Of a stretch of DNA of 15,400 bases, positions 1 to 9,119 are shown piece after piece. The stretch comes from Bacillaceae bacterium. GTDB taxonomy: Bacteria > Bacillota > Bacilli > Bacillales_A > Planococcaceae. The stretch covers positions 1 to 15,400 of the forward strand of contig JASLGI010000197.1 of the NCBI GenBank assembly GCA_030149685.1. Reading direction: 5' to 3'. Below the pieces are notes generated by a model. That model was not told the DNA's origin, searched no databases, and was given only the letters and a program-made list of their open reading frames with translations. The position numbers and the translations under genes were made by a program. Position 1 is the first letter of the stretch. Each line of letters opens with the position of its first letter.

Positions 1-861
1 GACACGTCCTTCTGATACGTGGACGTAGTCGTTAAATGTATAACCGAAGAGTCCAGGGAAAATTTCCATGTCACAATAGACACAAAGTTGTCCGCTACGG
101 AACCCATTTGCGGTATCAGCGGCAAGCGCATCTCCTAAATAATTCGAAAGCGGTGCTTCTAAACCAGAATAAGAAGTATCCCCCATATCGAATGATCCAA
201 TTAGTACGTCAACAATGCCATCTAAATACGCATGTAAGTTGACTTGTGATTCCATCGAGTCGATGATTGCTTGTCGATTTGATGTTTTCTTACTTTCTTT
301 CGCTTCTTCTTCTTTTTTCTCTGCTACTTGTTCTTGAGTTTTTAACTGTTCTTCAATCGTCGCTTCATGTGTTTTTAACGTATCTTGTTCAAGCTCTGAT
401 AACTCGTCTATATCGATCGACGCGATAAACTCTTTCGCTTTTGCCCATTCTTTATCTTTCATTAACTGGTTCACTTGTTGGATCACAAGTTTACTTTTTT
501 TACTTTCAAATCGATCAACTTCTTCATCTAAGCGTTCAACAATCGCTGTTTCAAATTCTTTTCGCACGTCTTTAAAACGTTTTTTCTGTAAATTGTCGAG
601 GGATGTTTTCGCTCGGTCAAAATCGTCATCATTTAATTGACGTTCGTATGTATATAAATCTTCTGCCCACTCAAGCAATTCCGCTGTTTCGTCTGTCGGT
701 TGTTCGTCTTTACTTTCTTTCAACAATTTTGTCGCTTCTTTAAATTGTCCATCTGTCATTGCATCGACTCCTTTTTGTAAAGAAGGATGGTCGCTTGATT
801 GACAACTCGCTAGTAAAAATACAATTGAGAAGCTCATAATTGCCCACATAATTTTTTTCAT
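1..861 (-). CDS. Putative secreted lipoprotein with TPR-like helical repeats (3' end cut by window edge)
   Basis: The reading frame is open from an ATG at 859-861 down to base 1, giving 287 residues with no stop, so the C-terminus lies outside the window. An AAAGGAG ribosome binding site sits just upstream. The N-terminus is a lipoprotein signal: two lysines, a hydrophobic stretch and a lipobox LASC with the lipidated cysteine at residue 20, so the mature protein should be anchored to the outer face of the membrane. Residues 30-190 are highly charged and helical, with three similar segments (about 31-50, 72-91 and 130-149) of the form large-hydrophobic / D-G-x-F / x-x-A / L, resembling TPR half-repeats. 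A Lys/Glu-rich stretch lies at 180-192. The visible C-terminal part (200-287) looks globular and holds a CVYC pair at 260-263. I do not recognise the family and infer only an extracytoplasmic, possibly protein-binding role. It is divergent from radA. Confidence 0.8.
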   Translation of the reverse strand, partial: MKKIMWAIMSFSIVFLLASCQSSDHPSLQKGVDAMTDGQFKEATKLLKESKDEQPTDETAELLEWAEDLYTYERQLNDDDFDRAKTSLDNLQKKRFKDVRKEFETAIVERLDEEVDRFESKKSKLVIQQVNQLMKDKEWAKAKEFIASIDIDELSELEQDTLKTHEATIEEQLKTQEQVAEKKEEEAKESKKTSNRQAIIDSMESQVNLHAYLDGIVDVLIGSFDMGDTSYSGLEAPLSNYLGDALAADTANGFRSGQLCVYCDMEIFPGLFGYTFNDYVHVSEGRV

Positions 862-897
862 CGCATTGACTCCTTTAATCATTTTCAGATACTTCCA

Positions 898-903
898 ATT
901 ATA
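898..903 (-). promoter_or_regulatory. Probable -10 element for the divergent lipoprotein gene
   Basis: Read on the minus strand, a perfect TATAAT lies 36 bases upstream of the lipoprotein start codon. No convincing -35 hexamer is visible at the usual spacing, so this is a partial promoter call. Confidence 0.4.
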
Positions 904-989
904 CACGGACCTTCCTAATAAGGGGGAGAGAAAATTAGTGAAGGGTGCAATATTTTTAAGTAAAAGGCGAACGTATTATCGTCTTTTTG

Positions 990-1018
990 TTGCTAGTTTG
1001 AAAGGGGCTTGTTAAAAT
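990..1018 (+). promoter_or_regulatory. Sigma-A promoter for radA
   Basis: A -35 TTGCTA at 990-995 is followed after exactly 17 bases by a -10 TAAAAT at 1013-1018. A TG pair one base before the -10 makes it an extended -10. It lies 30 bases before the radA ATG, so radA appears to have its own promoter rather than depending on an upstream clpC operon. Confidence 0.6.
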
Positions 1019-1048
1019 GACGCTAGAAATAAGAACGAGGAGGATATT

Positions 1049-2428
1049 ATGGCTAAACAGAAAACGAAATTTATGTGTAGAGATTGCGGATATGAATCGC
1101 CTAAGTGGATGGGGCGTTGTCCGGGATGTGGTGAATGGAACACGATGGATGAAGCAATCGTTGCCAAACCGGTCAAAGGTACGCGCGGCACATTTCAAAC
1201 AGGAGAAGAAGAAGTGTCGAAAGCAATTCCAATCACTTCAGTTGAAACACGAGAGGAACCTCGAGTTGAAACAGAACTCGGTGAGCTCAATCGTGTACTT
1301 GGAGGAGGAATTGTTCCAGGTTCGCTCGTTTTGATCGGGGGAGATCCGGGGATTGGAAAGTCGACGCTTCTTTTACAAGTGAGTGCGATGCTTGCGGAAG
1401 CAAAAGAGCGGGTATTGTACGTGTCAGGAGAGGAATCGATTCGTCAGACGAAGATGCGGGCAGAACGTCTCGGTGTGAAGTCAGATGAGTTATACATTTA
1501 TGCAGAGACAGACTTGTCGCGCATTCACGAAACGATTTATCAAGTAAAACCGAATTTTATCGTTATCGACTCTATTCAAACGATTCACCACCCAGAAGTG
1601 ACGAGTGCACCGGGAAGTGTGACACAAGTGCGTGAAAGTACAGCAGAATTGATGCGTATTGCAAAGACAGAAGGAATTGCTATTTTCCTCGTCGGTCACG
1701 TAACGAAAGAAGGTCAAATTGCCGGACCGCGTATTTTAGAGCATATGGTAGATGCGGTACTTTACTTTGAAGGAGATAAACACCATTCGTATCGTATTTT
1801 ACGTAGTGTGAAAAACCGTTTTGGCTCTACGAATGAACTCGCTATTTTCGAAATGGCACATAGCGGATTAAAAGAAGTATTGAATCCGTCTGAATTATTT
1901 TTAAGAGAACGTGCGAAAAGTGGTGCCGGTTCGACCGTCGTAGCATCGATGGAAGGGACGCGTCCGATTCTCGTAGAAATTCAAGCGCTTGTGACGCAAT
2001 CGAGTTTTAACTATCCGAAACGGATGGCAACAGGAATTGACCAAAACCGTGTGTCATTGTTATTGGCCGTACTTGAAAAGCGGATGGGCATGTTACTTCA
2101 AGCGCAAGATGCGTATATTAAAGTAGCCGGTGGTGTAAAACTTGATGAGCCAGCGATCGATTTAGCTATTTTAATTAGTATCGTTTCTAGTTATAACGAT
2201 CAAACCGTCGGATTATCGGATTGCTTTATCGGGGAAGTTGGTTTGACAGGAGAAGTGCGTCGTGTATCACGAATTGAACAACGAGTAAATGAAGCGGCAA
2301 AGCTCGGCTTTACACGTTTGATCGTCCCAGCGGCTAATTTAGACGGATGGGAAGCACCAGCGGGCGTAGAAATTCACGGAGTAGATAATGTTCAACAAGC
2401 GGTTCGTCTCGCTTTTCAACCAAGATAG
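1049..2428 (+). CDS. radA: DNA repair protein RadA
   Basis: RadA (Sms) is a RecA-related ATPase that helps process recombination intermediates and branch migration during DNA repair and transformation. The 459 residues show every family landmark: a four-cysteine zinc finger (C10, C13, C24, C27), a Walker A motif GDPGIGKST at 98-106, a Walker B ending in D174, the RadA-specific KNRFG motif at 255-259, and a C-terminal Lon-protease-like domain containing [13 protein letters not shown]. Length matches the usual 455-460. The ATG is preceded by GAGGAGG at good spacing. In Bacillus it follows clpC and precedes disA; here it is preceded by a divergent lipoprotein gene and followed by a long hairpin and then yacL, with no disA. 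Confidence 0.97.
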   Translation: MAKQKTKFMCRDCGYESPKWMGRCPGCGEWNTMDEAIVAKPVKGTRGTFQTGEEEVSKAIPITSVETREEPRVETELGELNRVLGGGIVPGSLVLIGGDPGIGKSTLLLQVSAMLAEAKERVLYVSGEESIRQTKMRAERLGVKSDELYIYAETDLSRIHETIYQVKPNFIVIDSIQTIHHPEVTSAPGSVTQVRESTAELMRIAKTEGIAIFLVGHVTKEGQIAGPRILEHMVDAVLYFEGDKHHSYRILRSVKNRFGSTNELAIFEMAHSGLKEVLNPSELFLRERAKSGAGSTVVASMEGTRPILVEIQALVTQSSFNYPKRMATGIDQNRVSLLLAVLEKRMGMLLQAQDAYIKVAGGVKLDEPAIDLAILISIVSSYNDQTVGLSDCFIGEVGLTGEVRRVSRIEQRVNEAAKLGFTRLIVPAANLDGWEAPAGVEIHGVDNVQQAVRLAFQPR

Positions 2429-2432
2429 CGTC

Positions 2433-2494
2433 AACCTCTCTTAGTTAGGGCAACTTTTCATATGAAAAATAGTCCTAGTAATGAGAGGTTTTTT
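2433..2494 (+). terminator. Long hairpin with T-tract after radA
   Basis: AACCTCTC at 2433-2440 pairs with GAGAGGTT at 2483-2490, followed by a run of six T ending at 2494. The intervening 42 bases are not an open loop: TTA/TAA, TTAGGG/TCCTAG-type pairs and a terminal TTTTCA/TGAAAA helix continue the stem with small bulges and mismatches, giving an almost continuous imperfect hairpin of about 58 bases. It probably ends the radA transcript. Confidence 0.7.
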
Positions 2495-2545
2495 GTCTCG
2501 TGATTTGTTCTCTCTAGTATGATGAAAAGTGAAAGGAGGCTCATT

Positions 2546-3634
2546 ATGTTGAAACGAACGATTCAGCTAATATTTTTACTCGTTGGTGGCGCTGCCGGTG
2601 TGTTATTTATTCCGTCTTTATTTGAAGCTTTTTCATTCCAACCACACCCGTGGATCAATCATCCCTATACAGCAGCAGCGATCGGCGTTATTATTTTCGG
2701 TATTTTATCGATGTTTTTAGTAACTCCAACCGTTCGTCTCATTGAATGGGTAGAAAATCAACTATTAAAAGCACCGATTTTTGACTTAATTTTTGGAACA
2801 CTCGGACTTGTGATCGGATTATTCGTTGCTTTTTTAATTAGCTTTGCATTTAGTAGTATCGAAATTCGTTTTATTACGTCGATTTTACCGATCGTTTTAT
2901 CGGTGTTTCTCGGGTATCTCGGTTTCCAAGTTGGCTTTCAAAAGCGAGAAGAGTTGATGGCGTCTATCTTTCAATGGAAAACAGCAGAGCGCGAAACGAT
3001 GGATAAAAAAGGTAAGAAAAAAACTAATGATGCATCGAAGAAAAAAGTTCTCGATACGAGTGTCATTATTGATGGGCGTATCGCTGATGTTGCAACGACT
3101 GGCTTCTTAGAAGGGACATTGATCGTTCCACAGTTCGTGTTGACAGAATTACAACATATCGCTGATTCATCCGACTCATTGAAACGGACGAAAGGGCGAA
3201 GAGGTCTTGATATTTTAAAGCTCCTCCAAGAAAATGAACGTATTACGGTCGAAATTACGAATAAAGATTATGATGCCATTGCAGAAGTTGATTTAAAACT
3301 CGTCCGCCTAGCGAAAGATCTCGGAGGTTATGTCGTGACGACGGATTTCAATCTCAATAAAGTAGCAGATTTGCACGGAGTTGAAGTGCTTAATATGAAT
3401 GACTTATCGAATGCGGTGAAGCCGATCGTTATTCCCGGTGAGAAAATGCATTTATACGTCATTAAACAAGGAAAAGAGCACAATCAAGGAATCGCTTATT
3501 TAGAAGATGGTACGATGATCGTCGTCGAAGAAGGAAAACGTTATATTGGTCAATCGATTGATGCGATTGTTACGAGCGTTTTACAGACGTCTGCAGGGCG
3601 AATGATTTTCGTCCGACCGTCAAAGGAGGATTAA
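2546..3634 (+). CDS. yacL: Membrane-anchored PIN-TRAM domain protein YacL
   Basis: The 362-residue product has four predicted membrane helices in the first 135 residues (about 6-24, 42-60, 78-102, 107-130). A lysine-rich linker follows, then a PIN nuclease-like domain from residue 168 (LDTSVIIDGRI, with acidic residues D170, E201 and D267) and a C-terminal TRAM domain (about 293-357) that typically binds RNA. This architecture and position match Bacillus YacL, a presumed membrane-tethered ribonuclease of unsettled role. I place the start at 2546 because AAAGGAGG at 2532-2539 sits six bases before it; an in-frame ATG at 2519 would put that site inside the gene. A TATGAT at 2518-2523 could be a -10, with a poorly spaced TTGTCT upstream. 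The protein is encoded one base ahead of ispD. Confidence 0.92.
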   Translation: MLKRTIQLIFLLVGGAAGVLFIPSLFEAFSFQPHPWINHPYTAAAIGVIIFGILSMFLVTPTVRLIEWVENQLLKAPIFDLIFGTLGLVIGLFVAFLISFAFSSIEIRFITSILPIVLSVFLGYLGFQVGFQKREELMASIFQWKTAERETMDKKGKKKTNDASKKKVLDTSVIIDGRIADVATTGFLEGTLIVPQFVLTELQHIADSSDSLKRTKGRRGLDILKLLQENERITVEITNKDYDAIAEVDLKLVRLAKDLGGYVVTTDFNLNKVADLHGVEVLNMNDLSNAVKPIVIPGEKMHLYVIKQGKEHNQGIAYLEDGTMIVVEEGKRYIGQSIDAIVTSVLQTSAGRMIFVRPSKED

Positions 3635-3635
3635 G

Positions 3636-4334
3636 TTGAAACAATATACAGTGATGCTTCCTGCTGCAGGAAGTGGTAAACGTATGGGCGCAGGGATGAA
3701 TAAACTCTTTTTATCGTTAGATGGGCATCCGATTCTTGCTCATACGTTACATACGTTTGAAAAAGATCCTTTCTGCAAGGGAATGATTTTAGCGATCAAA
3801 GAAGAAGAGCGACAAGAGATGGAATCACTCGTCGATCAATACAAATTGACGAAAGTACGTCCATTCGCAATTGGAGGAAAAGAGCGCCAGCATAGTGTAC
3901 ATGCGTGTTTAGAAGCTTTTGAAGGTAGTGATGAAGATGTCGTTCTCGTACACGATGCGGCACGTCCATTTATTCGACAAGACGTCATTCATACGTTAGT
4001 AGAACGAGCGGCGCAAGAAGGTGGGGCGGTCGCAGCGGTACGTGCGAAAGATACGACAAAAGTCGTCGTCGAACATGTTGTTCGTGAAACGGTTCCGCGT
4101 GAAACGTTGTGGAACGTTCAAACACCTCAAGCTTTTCGTTATGGCGAGTTGTTTGACGCTTCTCAACGTGCATTAGAAGAAGAAGTGTTCGTTACGGATG
4201 AGTCGATGTTGTTTGAACGACTCGGAAAAAAAGTTGTGATCGTTGAAAGTACGTACGATAATATTAAAATGACGACGAAAGAAGATCTCGCTTTCGGAGA
4301 AATTATTTTACGACGAAAGGAAGAATATCAATGA
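3636..4334 (+). CDS. ispD: 2-C-methyl-D-erythritol 4-phosphate cytidylyltransferase
   Basis: IspD transfers CMP from CTP to 2-C-methyl-D-erythritol 4-phosphate, the third step of the MEP route to isoprenoid precursors in the cytoplasm. The 232 residues show the nucleotide-binding loop [16 protein letters not shown] (8-23) with the catalytic Lys23, the VHDAARP motif at 105-111, and NIKMTTKED at 209-217 with the C-terminal catalytic-region lysine. The start is TTG, one base after the yacL stop, with AAAGGAGG at 3622-3629 inside the end of yacL. The gene overlaps ispF by four bases (ATGA), so the two MEP enzymes are probably translationally coupled. Length matches other bacterial IspD proteins. 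Confidence 0.96.
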   Translation: MKQYTVMLPAAGSGKRMGAGMNKLFLSLDGHPILAHTLHTFEKDPFCKGMILAIKEEERQEMESLVDQYKLTKVRPFAIGGKERQHSVHACLEAFEGSDEDVVLVHDAARPFIRQDVIHTLVERAAQEGGAVAAVRAKDTTKVVVEHVVRETVPRETLWNVQTPQAFRYGELFDASQRALEEEVFVTDESMLFERLGKKVVIVESTYDNIKMTTKEDLAFGEIILRRKEEYQ

Positions 4335-4810
4335 TTCGAATTGGTCAAGGATTTGATGTGCATGCATTTAGTGAAGGACGCCCACTCATTTTAGGAGGAA
4401 TTGAAATACCGTATGAACGTGGACTTGCCGGACACTCAGATGCTGATGTTGTCTTACATACGGTGACAGATGCAGCGTTAGGAGCAGTCGGACTACGCGA
4501 TATCGGCACGCATTTTCCAGATACAGACGAAGCGTTCAAAGATGCAGACTCTGCTGTTTTATTAGAAGAAGCGTGGAAATTAATTCGAGCAAAAGGATAC
4601 GTTTTAGGCAATATCGATCTTACGATTATGGCGGAGCGCCCGAAAATGGCTCCTCATATTGATCGTATTCAAGCGCGTATCGCACAGTTGCTCGAAGCAG
4701 AAGTTTCTCAAGTGAACGTGAAAGCGACGACGACAGAAAAGCTTGGATTTGTCGGGCGTGAAGAAGGAATTGCAGCACTCGCAGCGATTTTACTCATCAA
4801 AGAACAGTGA
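4331..4810 (+). CDS. ispF: 2-C-methyl-D-erythritol 2,4-cyclodiphosphate synthase
   Basis: IspF is a small trimeric zinc enzyme that cyclises the CDP-methylerythritol 2-phosphate intermediate and releases CMP, the fifth step of the MEP pathway. The 159-residue sequence opens with [13 protein letters not shown], giving zinc ligands D9 and H11; the third ligand is H43 in [15 protein letters not shown]. The conserved AGHSDAD lies at 34-40 and the C-terminal TTEKLGF motif is present. The ATG overlaps the ispD stop codon. Presence of both ispD and ispF shows that this organism uses the MEP route, unlike staphylococci. Confidence 0.97.
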   Translation: MIRIGQGFDVHAFSEGRPLILGGIEIPYERGLAGHSDADVVLHTVTDAALGAVGLRDIGTHFPDTDEAFKDADSAVLLEEAWKLIRAKGYVLGNIDLTIMAERPKMAPHIDRIQARIAQLLEAEVSQVNVKATTTEKLGFVGREEGIAALAAILLIKEQ

Positions 4811-4814
4811 CGTT

Positions 4815-4842
4815 TTCAAATTTGTGATAAACGTGCTAAAAT
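4815..4842 (+). promoter_or_regulatory. Probable sigma-A promoter for gltX
   Basis: A -10 TAAAAT at 4837-4842 is preceded by TGC, making an extended -10. The -35 is weak (TTCAAA at 4815-4820, 16-base spacer). It lies in the 69-base gap between ispF and gltX, where no terminator is visible, so gltX may also be read from upstream. Confidence 0.5.
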
Positions 4843-4879
4843 AGAAGATGTAATTTTAAAAACGATCGGAGAGGTACAA

Positions 4880-6349
4880 ATGACGAAAAAAGTTCGCGTA
4901 CGTTATGCACCGAGCCCAACAGGACATTTACATATTGGAGGAGCTCGTACAGCATTATTTAACTACTTATTTGCACGTCACAATGATGGGGAGTTCATCA
5001 TTCGTATTGAAGATACAGACGTAGAACGTAATATTGAAGGTGGAGAAGCTTCACAAATTGAAAACTTAACGTGGTTAGGTTTCGATTACGATGAAGGCCC
5101 ACATATGGGAGGCCCATACGGACCATACCGTCAAACAGAACGTTTTGATATTTATACGAAATATGCAGAGCAATTGTTAGAAGAAGGTCATGCGTATAAA
5201 TGTTTCTGTACACCAGAAGAGTTAGAGACAGAACGTGAAGAACAGAAAGCTAAAGGGATTGCAGCACCGATGTACTCAGGGAAATGTCGTCACTTATCTG
5301 CAGAAGAAGTAGCGGAAAAAGAAGCAGCAGGAGAAGCTTACACATTACGTGTACGTGTGCCTGAAAATGTGACATACCGTTTCACAGACCTCGTACGTGG
5401 AGAAGTGGCATTTGAATCAGAAGATATCGGTGACTGGGTCATTATGAAAGCAAATGGTATTCCAACATACAACTTTGCTGTCGTTATTGATGATCATTTA
5501 ATGGAAATGACACATGTCTTCCGTGGAGAAGAACATTTAACGAATACACCACGTCAAATGATGATTTTCGATATGTTCGGTTGGGAACACCCAACGTTTG
5601 GCCATATGACATTGATTGTGAACGAAGACCGTAAAAAGTTATCAAAACGTGATGAGTCGATCATTCAATTCGTTTCACAATATCGTGAATTAGGCTTTTT
5701 ACCAGAAGCGATGTTCAACTTCTTCGCTTTACTCGGGTGGTCACCAGGTGGCGAAAACTCAGAGCGTGAAATTTTCTCACAAGAAGAGCTTATTGAGATC
5801 TTCGATGTCGAGCGTTTAGCGAAATCACCATCGATGTTCGATAAAGAGAAATTAACGTGGATGAACAACGCATATATTAAAGAATTAGCAGAAGAAGATG
5901 TCGTTGCGTTAGCATTGCCATTTTTACAAAAAGAAGGACGTCTCCCAGAAGAGCTTTCAGTAGAAGAAGCAGAATGGGCAAAACGTTTAATCCTTCTTTA
6001 CCAAGAGCAGTTGCATTACGGTGCTGAAATTGTTGAGTTAACAGAACAATTCTTTACGGAAGCTATCGATTATGATGAAGCAGCGAAAGAAGTGCTCGCA
6101 GGTGAACAAGTACCTGAAGTGATGCAAGCATTTGCAGAAGAGCTTGAAGCACTTGAAGTGTTTGAAGCAGCAGCGATTAAAAAATCAATTAAAGCTGTTC
6201 AAAAGAAAACAGGTCATAAAGGGAAAAATTTATTTATGCCTATCCGCGTCGTAACAACAGGTGAAACACGTGGACCAGAATTACCAGATGCGATTGAATT
6301 GATCGGTAAAGAGACGATTTTAAACCGCGTACGTCAATTCGCAAATTAA
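4880..6349 (+). CDS. gltX: Glutamyl-tRNA synthetase
   Basis: GltX charges tRNA with glutamate; in Firmicutes the enzyme is generally non-discriminating and also forms Glu-tRNA-Gln for later amidation, though that cannot be decided from this sequence alone. The 489 residues contain the class I signature HIGG at 18-21 in [13 protein letters not shown] and the KMSKS equivalent KLSKR at 253-257. A zinc-type set C108, C110, Y132, C136 matches the arrangement of bacterial GluRS. The C-terminal anticodon-binding half follows. The start ATG has GGAGAGG five bases upstream. The gene is followed directly by the cysE T-box without a separate terminator. Confidence 0.97.
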   Translation: MTKKVRVRYAPSPTGHLHIGGARTALFNYLFARHNDGEFIIRIEDTDVERNIEGGEASQIENLTWLGFDYDEGPHMGGPYGPYRQTERFDIYTKYAEQLLEEGHAYKCFCTPEELETEREEQKAKGIAAPMYSGKCRHLSAEEVAEKEAAGEAYTLRVRVPENVTYRFTDLVRGEVAFESEDIGDWVIMKANGIPTYNFAVVIDDHLMEMTHVFRGEEHLTNTPRQMMIFDMFGWEHPTFGHMTLIVNEDRKKLSKRDESIIQFVSQYRELGFLPEAMFNFFALLGWSPGGENSEREIFSQEELIEIFDVERLAKSPSMFDKEKLTWMNNAYIKELAEEDVVALALPFLQKEGRLPEELSVEEAEWAKRLILLYQEQLHYGAEIVELTEQFFTEAIDYDEAAKEVLAGEQVPEVMQAFAEELEALEVFEAAAIKKSIKAVQKKTGHKGKNLFMPIRVVTTGETRGPELPDAIELIGKETILNRVRQFAN

Positions 6350-6352
6350 AGC

Positions 6353-6573
6353 GATGATTGAGGAAAGTGAATCGAACCGGAATGTACAGAGAGAGCGAAT
6401 GGTGAGAACGCTCCATTAACGGCGATTTGGATGCCCCTCATAGCGTCATCTCGAATGAAGTAGAGATGAACGGCTCACCGTCGTTATTCGGTGAAAAGGT
6501 GAAGGGGGAGGTCCCCTTAATCGGAGTGGAACCGCGCAAAAAGCGTCTCTGTCAATAGATAGAGGCGTTTTTT
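6353..6573 (+). promoter_or_regulatory. T-box riboswitch specific for tRNA-Cys
   Basis: This leader has the parts of a T-box. Stem I: TGAGG (6359-6363) pairs with CCTCA (6436-6440) and AATCG with CGATT (6423-6427), flanking a specifier loop that contains AGTG on the 5' side and the codon UGC (Cys) at 6432-6434. Above it come CCG/CGG and AATG/CATT helices, an AG-rich bulge, and a GAGCG/CGCTC hairpin whose loop carries GGTGAGA, the expected GGUGNRA. Stem II is TCATCTC/GAGATGA; a CACCG/CGGTG hairpin and stem III (AAGGGG/CCCCTT) follow. The T-box GTGGAACCGCG spans 6526-6536. Its UGGA would pair with a UCCA 3' end, matching the U discriminator of tRNA-Cys. Uncharged tRNA-Cys should favour antitermination and expression of cysE-cysS. 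Confidence 0.93.
6538..6573 (+). terminator. T-box intrinsic terminator before cysE
   Basis: AAAAAGCGTCTCT (6538-6550) pairs over 13 positions, two of them G-U, with AGAGGCGTTTTTT (6561-6573), ending in a T-run. It overlaps the 3' side of the T-box antiterminator, so the two structures are alternatives. Confidence 0.9.
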
Positions 6574-6621
6574 GTCGTTCAAAGAAGAGAAGAGAATGTA
6601 ACGATTTTAGAGGAGGAAACT

Positions 6622-7299
6622 ATGTATACAACATTGTTAACGAGGATGAAAGAAGATATTGATTGCGTGTTATGTCGAGATCCGGCTGCGCGAAGTCGAG
6701 CGGAAGTCGCTTTAACGTATTCAGGAGTTCATGCGATTTGGTTCCATCGAATCGCTCATTGGTTATTTCAACGAGACTTTCATTTTCTTGCACGTGCAAC
6801 GTCACAAATGAGTCGGATGATTACAGGAATTGAAATTCACCCGGGGGCACAATTAGGACGGCGATTATTTATTGACCACGGAATGGGTGTTGTCATCGGT
6901 GAAACGTGTGAAATTGGCAATGATGTGACGATCTATCAAGGCGTGACACTCGGAGGGACTGGAAAAGAACAAGGGAAAAGACATCCGACATTAGAAGATG
7001 GTGTACTTGTCGCAGCGGGAGCAAAAGTCCTCGGGTCAATTACGATCGGTAAAAATAGCAAAGTCGGTGCAGGTTCTGTCGTTTTAAAAGACGTGCCGGC
7101 AAATTCAACGGTTGTCGGAATTCCTGGGAAAGTCGTTATTTCTAATGGTGTGCGTGTGAAAGATCAGTTCGAACATCAAGATATGCCAGACCCAATTGCA
7201 GATAAATGCCGTGAGTTACAACGTCAAATTGATGCATTGCAACGTCAAGTCGTTTCATTACAACAACAATTACGAGTACAAGGAGAGGGTAGTTTATGA
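6622..7299 (+). CDS. cysE: Serine O-acetyltransferase
   Basis: CysE acetylates serine with acetyl-CoA to give O-acetylserine, the committed step of cysteine synthesis. The 225 residues have the short N-terminal helical domain typical of Gram-positive CysE, then a left-handed beta-helix of hexapeptide repeats from about residue 68 (GIEIHPGA) to 170. The catalytic histidine is H86 in IDHG, and GVTLGGTGK at 107-115 lines the acetyl-CoA/serine site. The C-terminal tail (about 195-217) is a glutamine-rich heptad segment that could form a coiled coil. AGGAGG at 6611-6616 lies five bases before the ATG. It is the first gene after the cysteine T-box and overlaps cysS by four bases, so both are controlled together by tRNA-Cys charging. 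Confidence 0.96.
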   Translation: MYTTLLTRMKEDIDCVLCRDPAARSRAEVALTYSGVHAIWFHRIAHWLFQRDFHFLARATSQMSRMITGIEIHPGAQLGRRLFIDHGMGVVIGETCEIGNDVTIYQGVTLGGTGKEQGKRHPTLEDGVLVAAGAKVLGSITIGKNSKVGAGSVVLKDVPANSTVVGIPGKVVISNGVRVKDQFEHQDMPDPIADKCRELQRQIDALQRQVVSLQQQLRVQGEGSL

Positions 7300-8696
7300 C
7301 GATTCAAATTTACAACACATTGACGCGTAAAAAAGAACCATTCGTGCCAATTGAAGAAGGTAAAGTGAAGATGTACGTCTGTGGTCCGACAGTTTATAAC
7401 TACATTCATATCGGTAATGCTCGCCCAGCGATCGTTTTTGATACGGTTCGCCGTTATTTAACATATCGAGGATACGATGTACATTATGTATCGAACTTTA
7501 CAGACGTAGACGACAAAATTATTCGAGCAGCGAATGAGCTCGGGGAAGACGTACGTGATTTAACGGACCGCTTCATTCAAGCATATCACGAAGATGTCGG
7601 CGCACTCGGTTGCCAAGTAGCAGATGCTCATCCACGCGTTACGGATCATATCGATGATATCGTCGATTTTATTCAAGTGCTCGTTGATAAAGGTTATGCT
7701 TATGAAGTAGATGGCGACGTTTATTTCCACACAGATAAATTTGAAGAGTATGGAAAATTATCGCATCAGTCCATCGATGAATTACGTGTCGGTGCTCGAA
7801 TTGAAAAAAACGAAGCGAAAAAGAATGCGCTCGATTTTGCTTTATGGAAAAAAGCGAAGGAAGGCGAAATTTCTTGGGATAGTCCGTGGGGGAAAGGTCG
7901 TCCAGGATGGCATATCGAATGTTCAGTCATGGCACGTGAGCATTTAGGAGATACGATCGATATTCACGCAGGGGGACAAGACTTAACATTCCCACACCAT
8001 GAAAATGAAATTGCCCAATCAGAAGCGCATAATGATAAAACTTTTGCGAATTATTGGATGCACAATGGACATATTAATATCGATAATGAAAAGATGAGTA
8101 AATCACTCGGTAATTTCGTTTTAGTCAATGATATTCGAAAAGAAATTGATCCAAATGTTTTACGTTTCTTCATGTTGTCTGTTCGTTATCGTTATCCGAT
8201 CAACTTCTCTCGTGAGCTTGTAGATCAAGCAAAAAATAGTTTACAACGTATTCAGACGACATATAGTAGCGTCGTTGAACGTTTAGAAACGAGTGCAGAC
8301 TTAGGTGAGGAAACGTCTTCATGGCTTATGCAAATTGAAGAAGCTGTCGAAAAGTTTGAACAAGCGATGGATGATGATTTCAACACAGCGAACGCGATTA
8401 CAGCAATTTTTGAGTTAACGAAATTAGCGAACACGTATTTGTTAGAAAAACAAACAGCAATCTTAGTATTAGAGCGTTTCAAACACGAGCTAGAAACATT
8501 GATGAATGTGTTAGGGATTGAATTGGTGCCTGAACAAGAGTTGCTTGATGATGAAGTCAATGCATTGATTGAAGAGCGTGAACAAGCGCGACTTGATCGT
8601 AACTTTGCACGTGCAGATGAAATTCGAGATTTATTGAAAGAACGTGGCATTTTACTTGAAGATACATCACAAGGCCCACGTTGGAAAAGAGGATAA
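7296..8696 (+). CDS. cysS: Cysteinyl-tRNA synthetase
   Basis: CysS attaches cysteine to tRNA-Cys. The 466-residue protein carries HIGN at 38-41, KMSKS at 266-270, and the zinc ligands C29, C209, H234 and E238 that provide cysteine selectivity, in the same numbering as well-studied bacterial CysRS. The C-terminal DALR-type helical domain follows from about residue 310. The start codon overlaps the cysE stop (ATGA). A GAGAGGG site precedes it inside cysE. With cysE it forms the T-box-regulated pair: low charging of tRNA-Cys raises both synthesis of cysteine and the synthetase. Confidence 0.97.
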   Translation: MTIQIYNTLTRKKEPFVPIEEGKVKMYVCGPTVYNYIHIGNARPAIVFDTVRRYLTYRGYDVHYVSNFTDVDDKIIRAANELGEDVRDLTDRFIQAYHEDVGALGCQVADAHPRVTDHIDDIVDFIQVLVDKGYAYEVDGDVYFHTDKFEEYGKLSHQSIDELRVGARIEKNEAKKNALDFALWKKAKEGEISWDSPWGKGRPGWHIECSVMAREHLGDTIDIHAGGQDLTFPHHENEIAQSEAHNDKTFANYWMHNGHINIDNEKMSKSLGNFVLVNDIRKEIDPNVLRFFMLSVRYRYPINFSRELVDQAKNSLQRIQTTYSSVVERLETSADLGEETSSWLMQIEEAVEKFEQAMDDDFNTANAITAIFELTKLANTYLLEKQTAILVLERFKHELETLMNVLGIELVPEQELLDDEVNALIEEREQARLDRNFARADEIRDLLKERGILLEDTSQGPRWKRG

Positions 8697-8702
8697 AACA
8701 AC

Positions 8703-9119
8703 TTGAAACAAATGAAGCAAGGAGACGTCAAACAATTGAACGCACTCACTCTCGCTTATATGGGAGATGCAGTGTACGAGTCATATATTCGGCAATATTT
8801 AATTACAAAAGGAATGACGAAACCGAATAAACTTCATAAAGAAGCGACGAAATATGTGTCTGCTAAAGCACAAGCAAAAATTGTCGATGTCATGCGAGAA
8901 ACGCAATTTTTGACAGAAGAAGAAACGAATGTATTACGTAGAGGGCGCAATGCAAAATCGCATAGCGTCCCTAAAAATGTTGATGTACGCACGTATAATT
9001 ACAGCAGTGCGTTTGAAGCAGTTGTTGGATACTTACATTTACTTGGAAAACATGAGCGTGTCACACAATGGTTAGAACAGGCTGTTAGGATTATTGAAGA
9101 AGGAGGAGAAGCGAAATGA
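8703..9119 (+). CDS. mrnC: Mini-ribonuclease III
   Basis: MrnC is a dimeric RNase III-like nuclease lacking the double-strand RNA binding domain; in Bacillus it matures both ends of 23S rRNA. The 138 residues contain the RNase III signature region [17 protein letters not shown] near the N-terminus, and the conserved [14 protein letters not shown] and [14 protein letters not shown] segments. I use the TTG at 8703, with AAGAGG about ten bases upstream at the end of cysS; the in-frame ATG at 8712 has no ribosome binding site near it but cannot be excluded. The gene follows cysS by six bases and overlaps rlmB by four. Confidence 0.93.
   Translation: MKQMKQGDVKQLNALTLAYMGDAVYESYIRQYLITKGMTKPNKLHKEATKYVSAKAQAKIVDVMRETQFLTEEETNVLRRGRNAKSHSVPKNVDVRTYNYSSAFEAVVGYLHLLGKHERVTQWLEQAVRIIEEGGEAK

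Noticed and set aside
36..242. A plus-strand frame of 68 codons inside the lipoprotein gene
   Set aside because: No ribosome binding site, low-complexity composition, and the opposite strand carries a continuous, better supported coding frame with a lipobox.
2519..2545. An upstream ATG start for yacL
   Set aside because: It would place the AAAGGAGG site inside the coding region; the ATG at 2546 is correctly spaced from that site.
8252..8749. A 165-codon minus-strand frame over the end of cysS
   Set aside because: It lies opposite a conserved coding gene, is rich in Ser/Ala/Asn as expected from an antisense shadow, and has no start signals.
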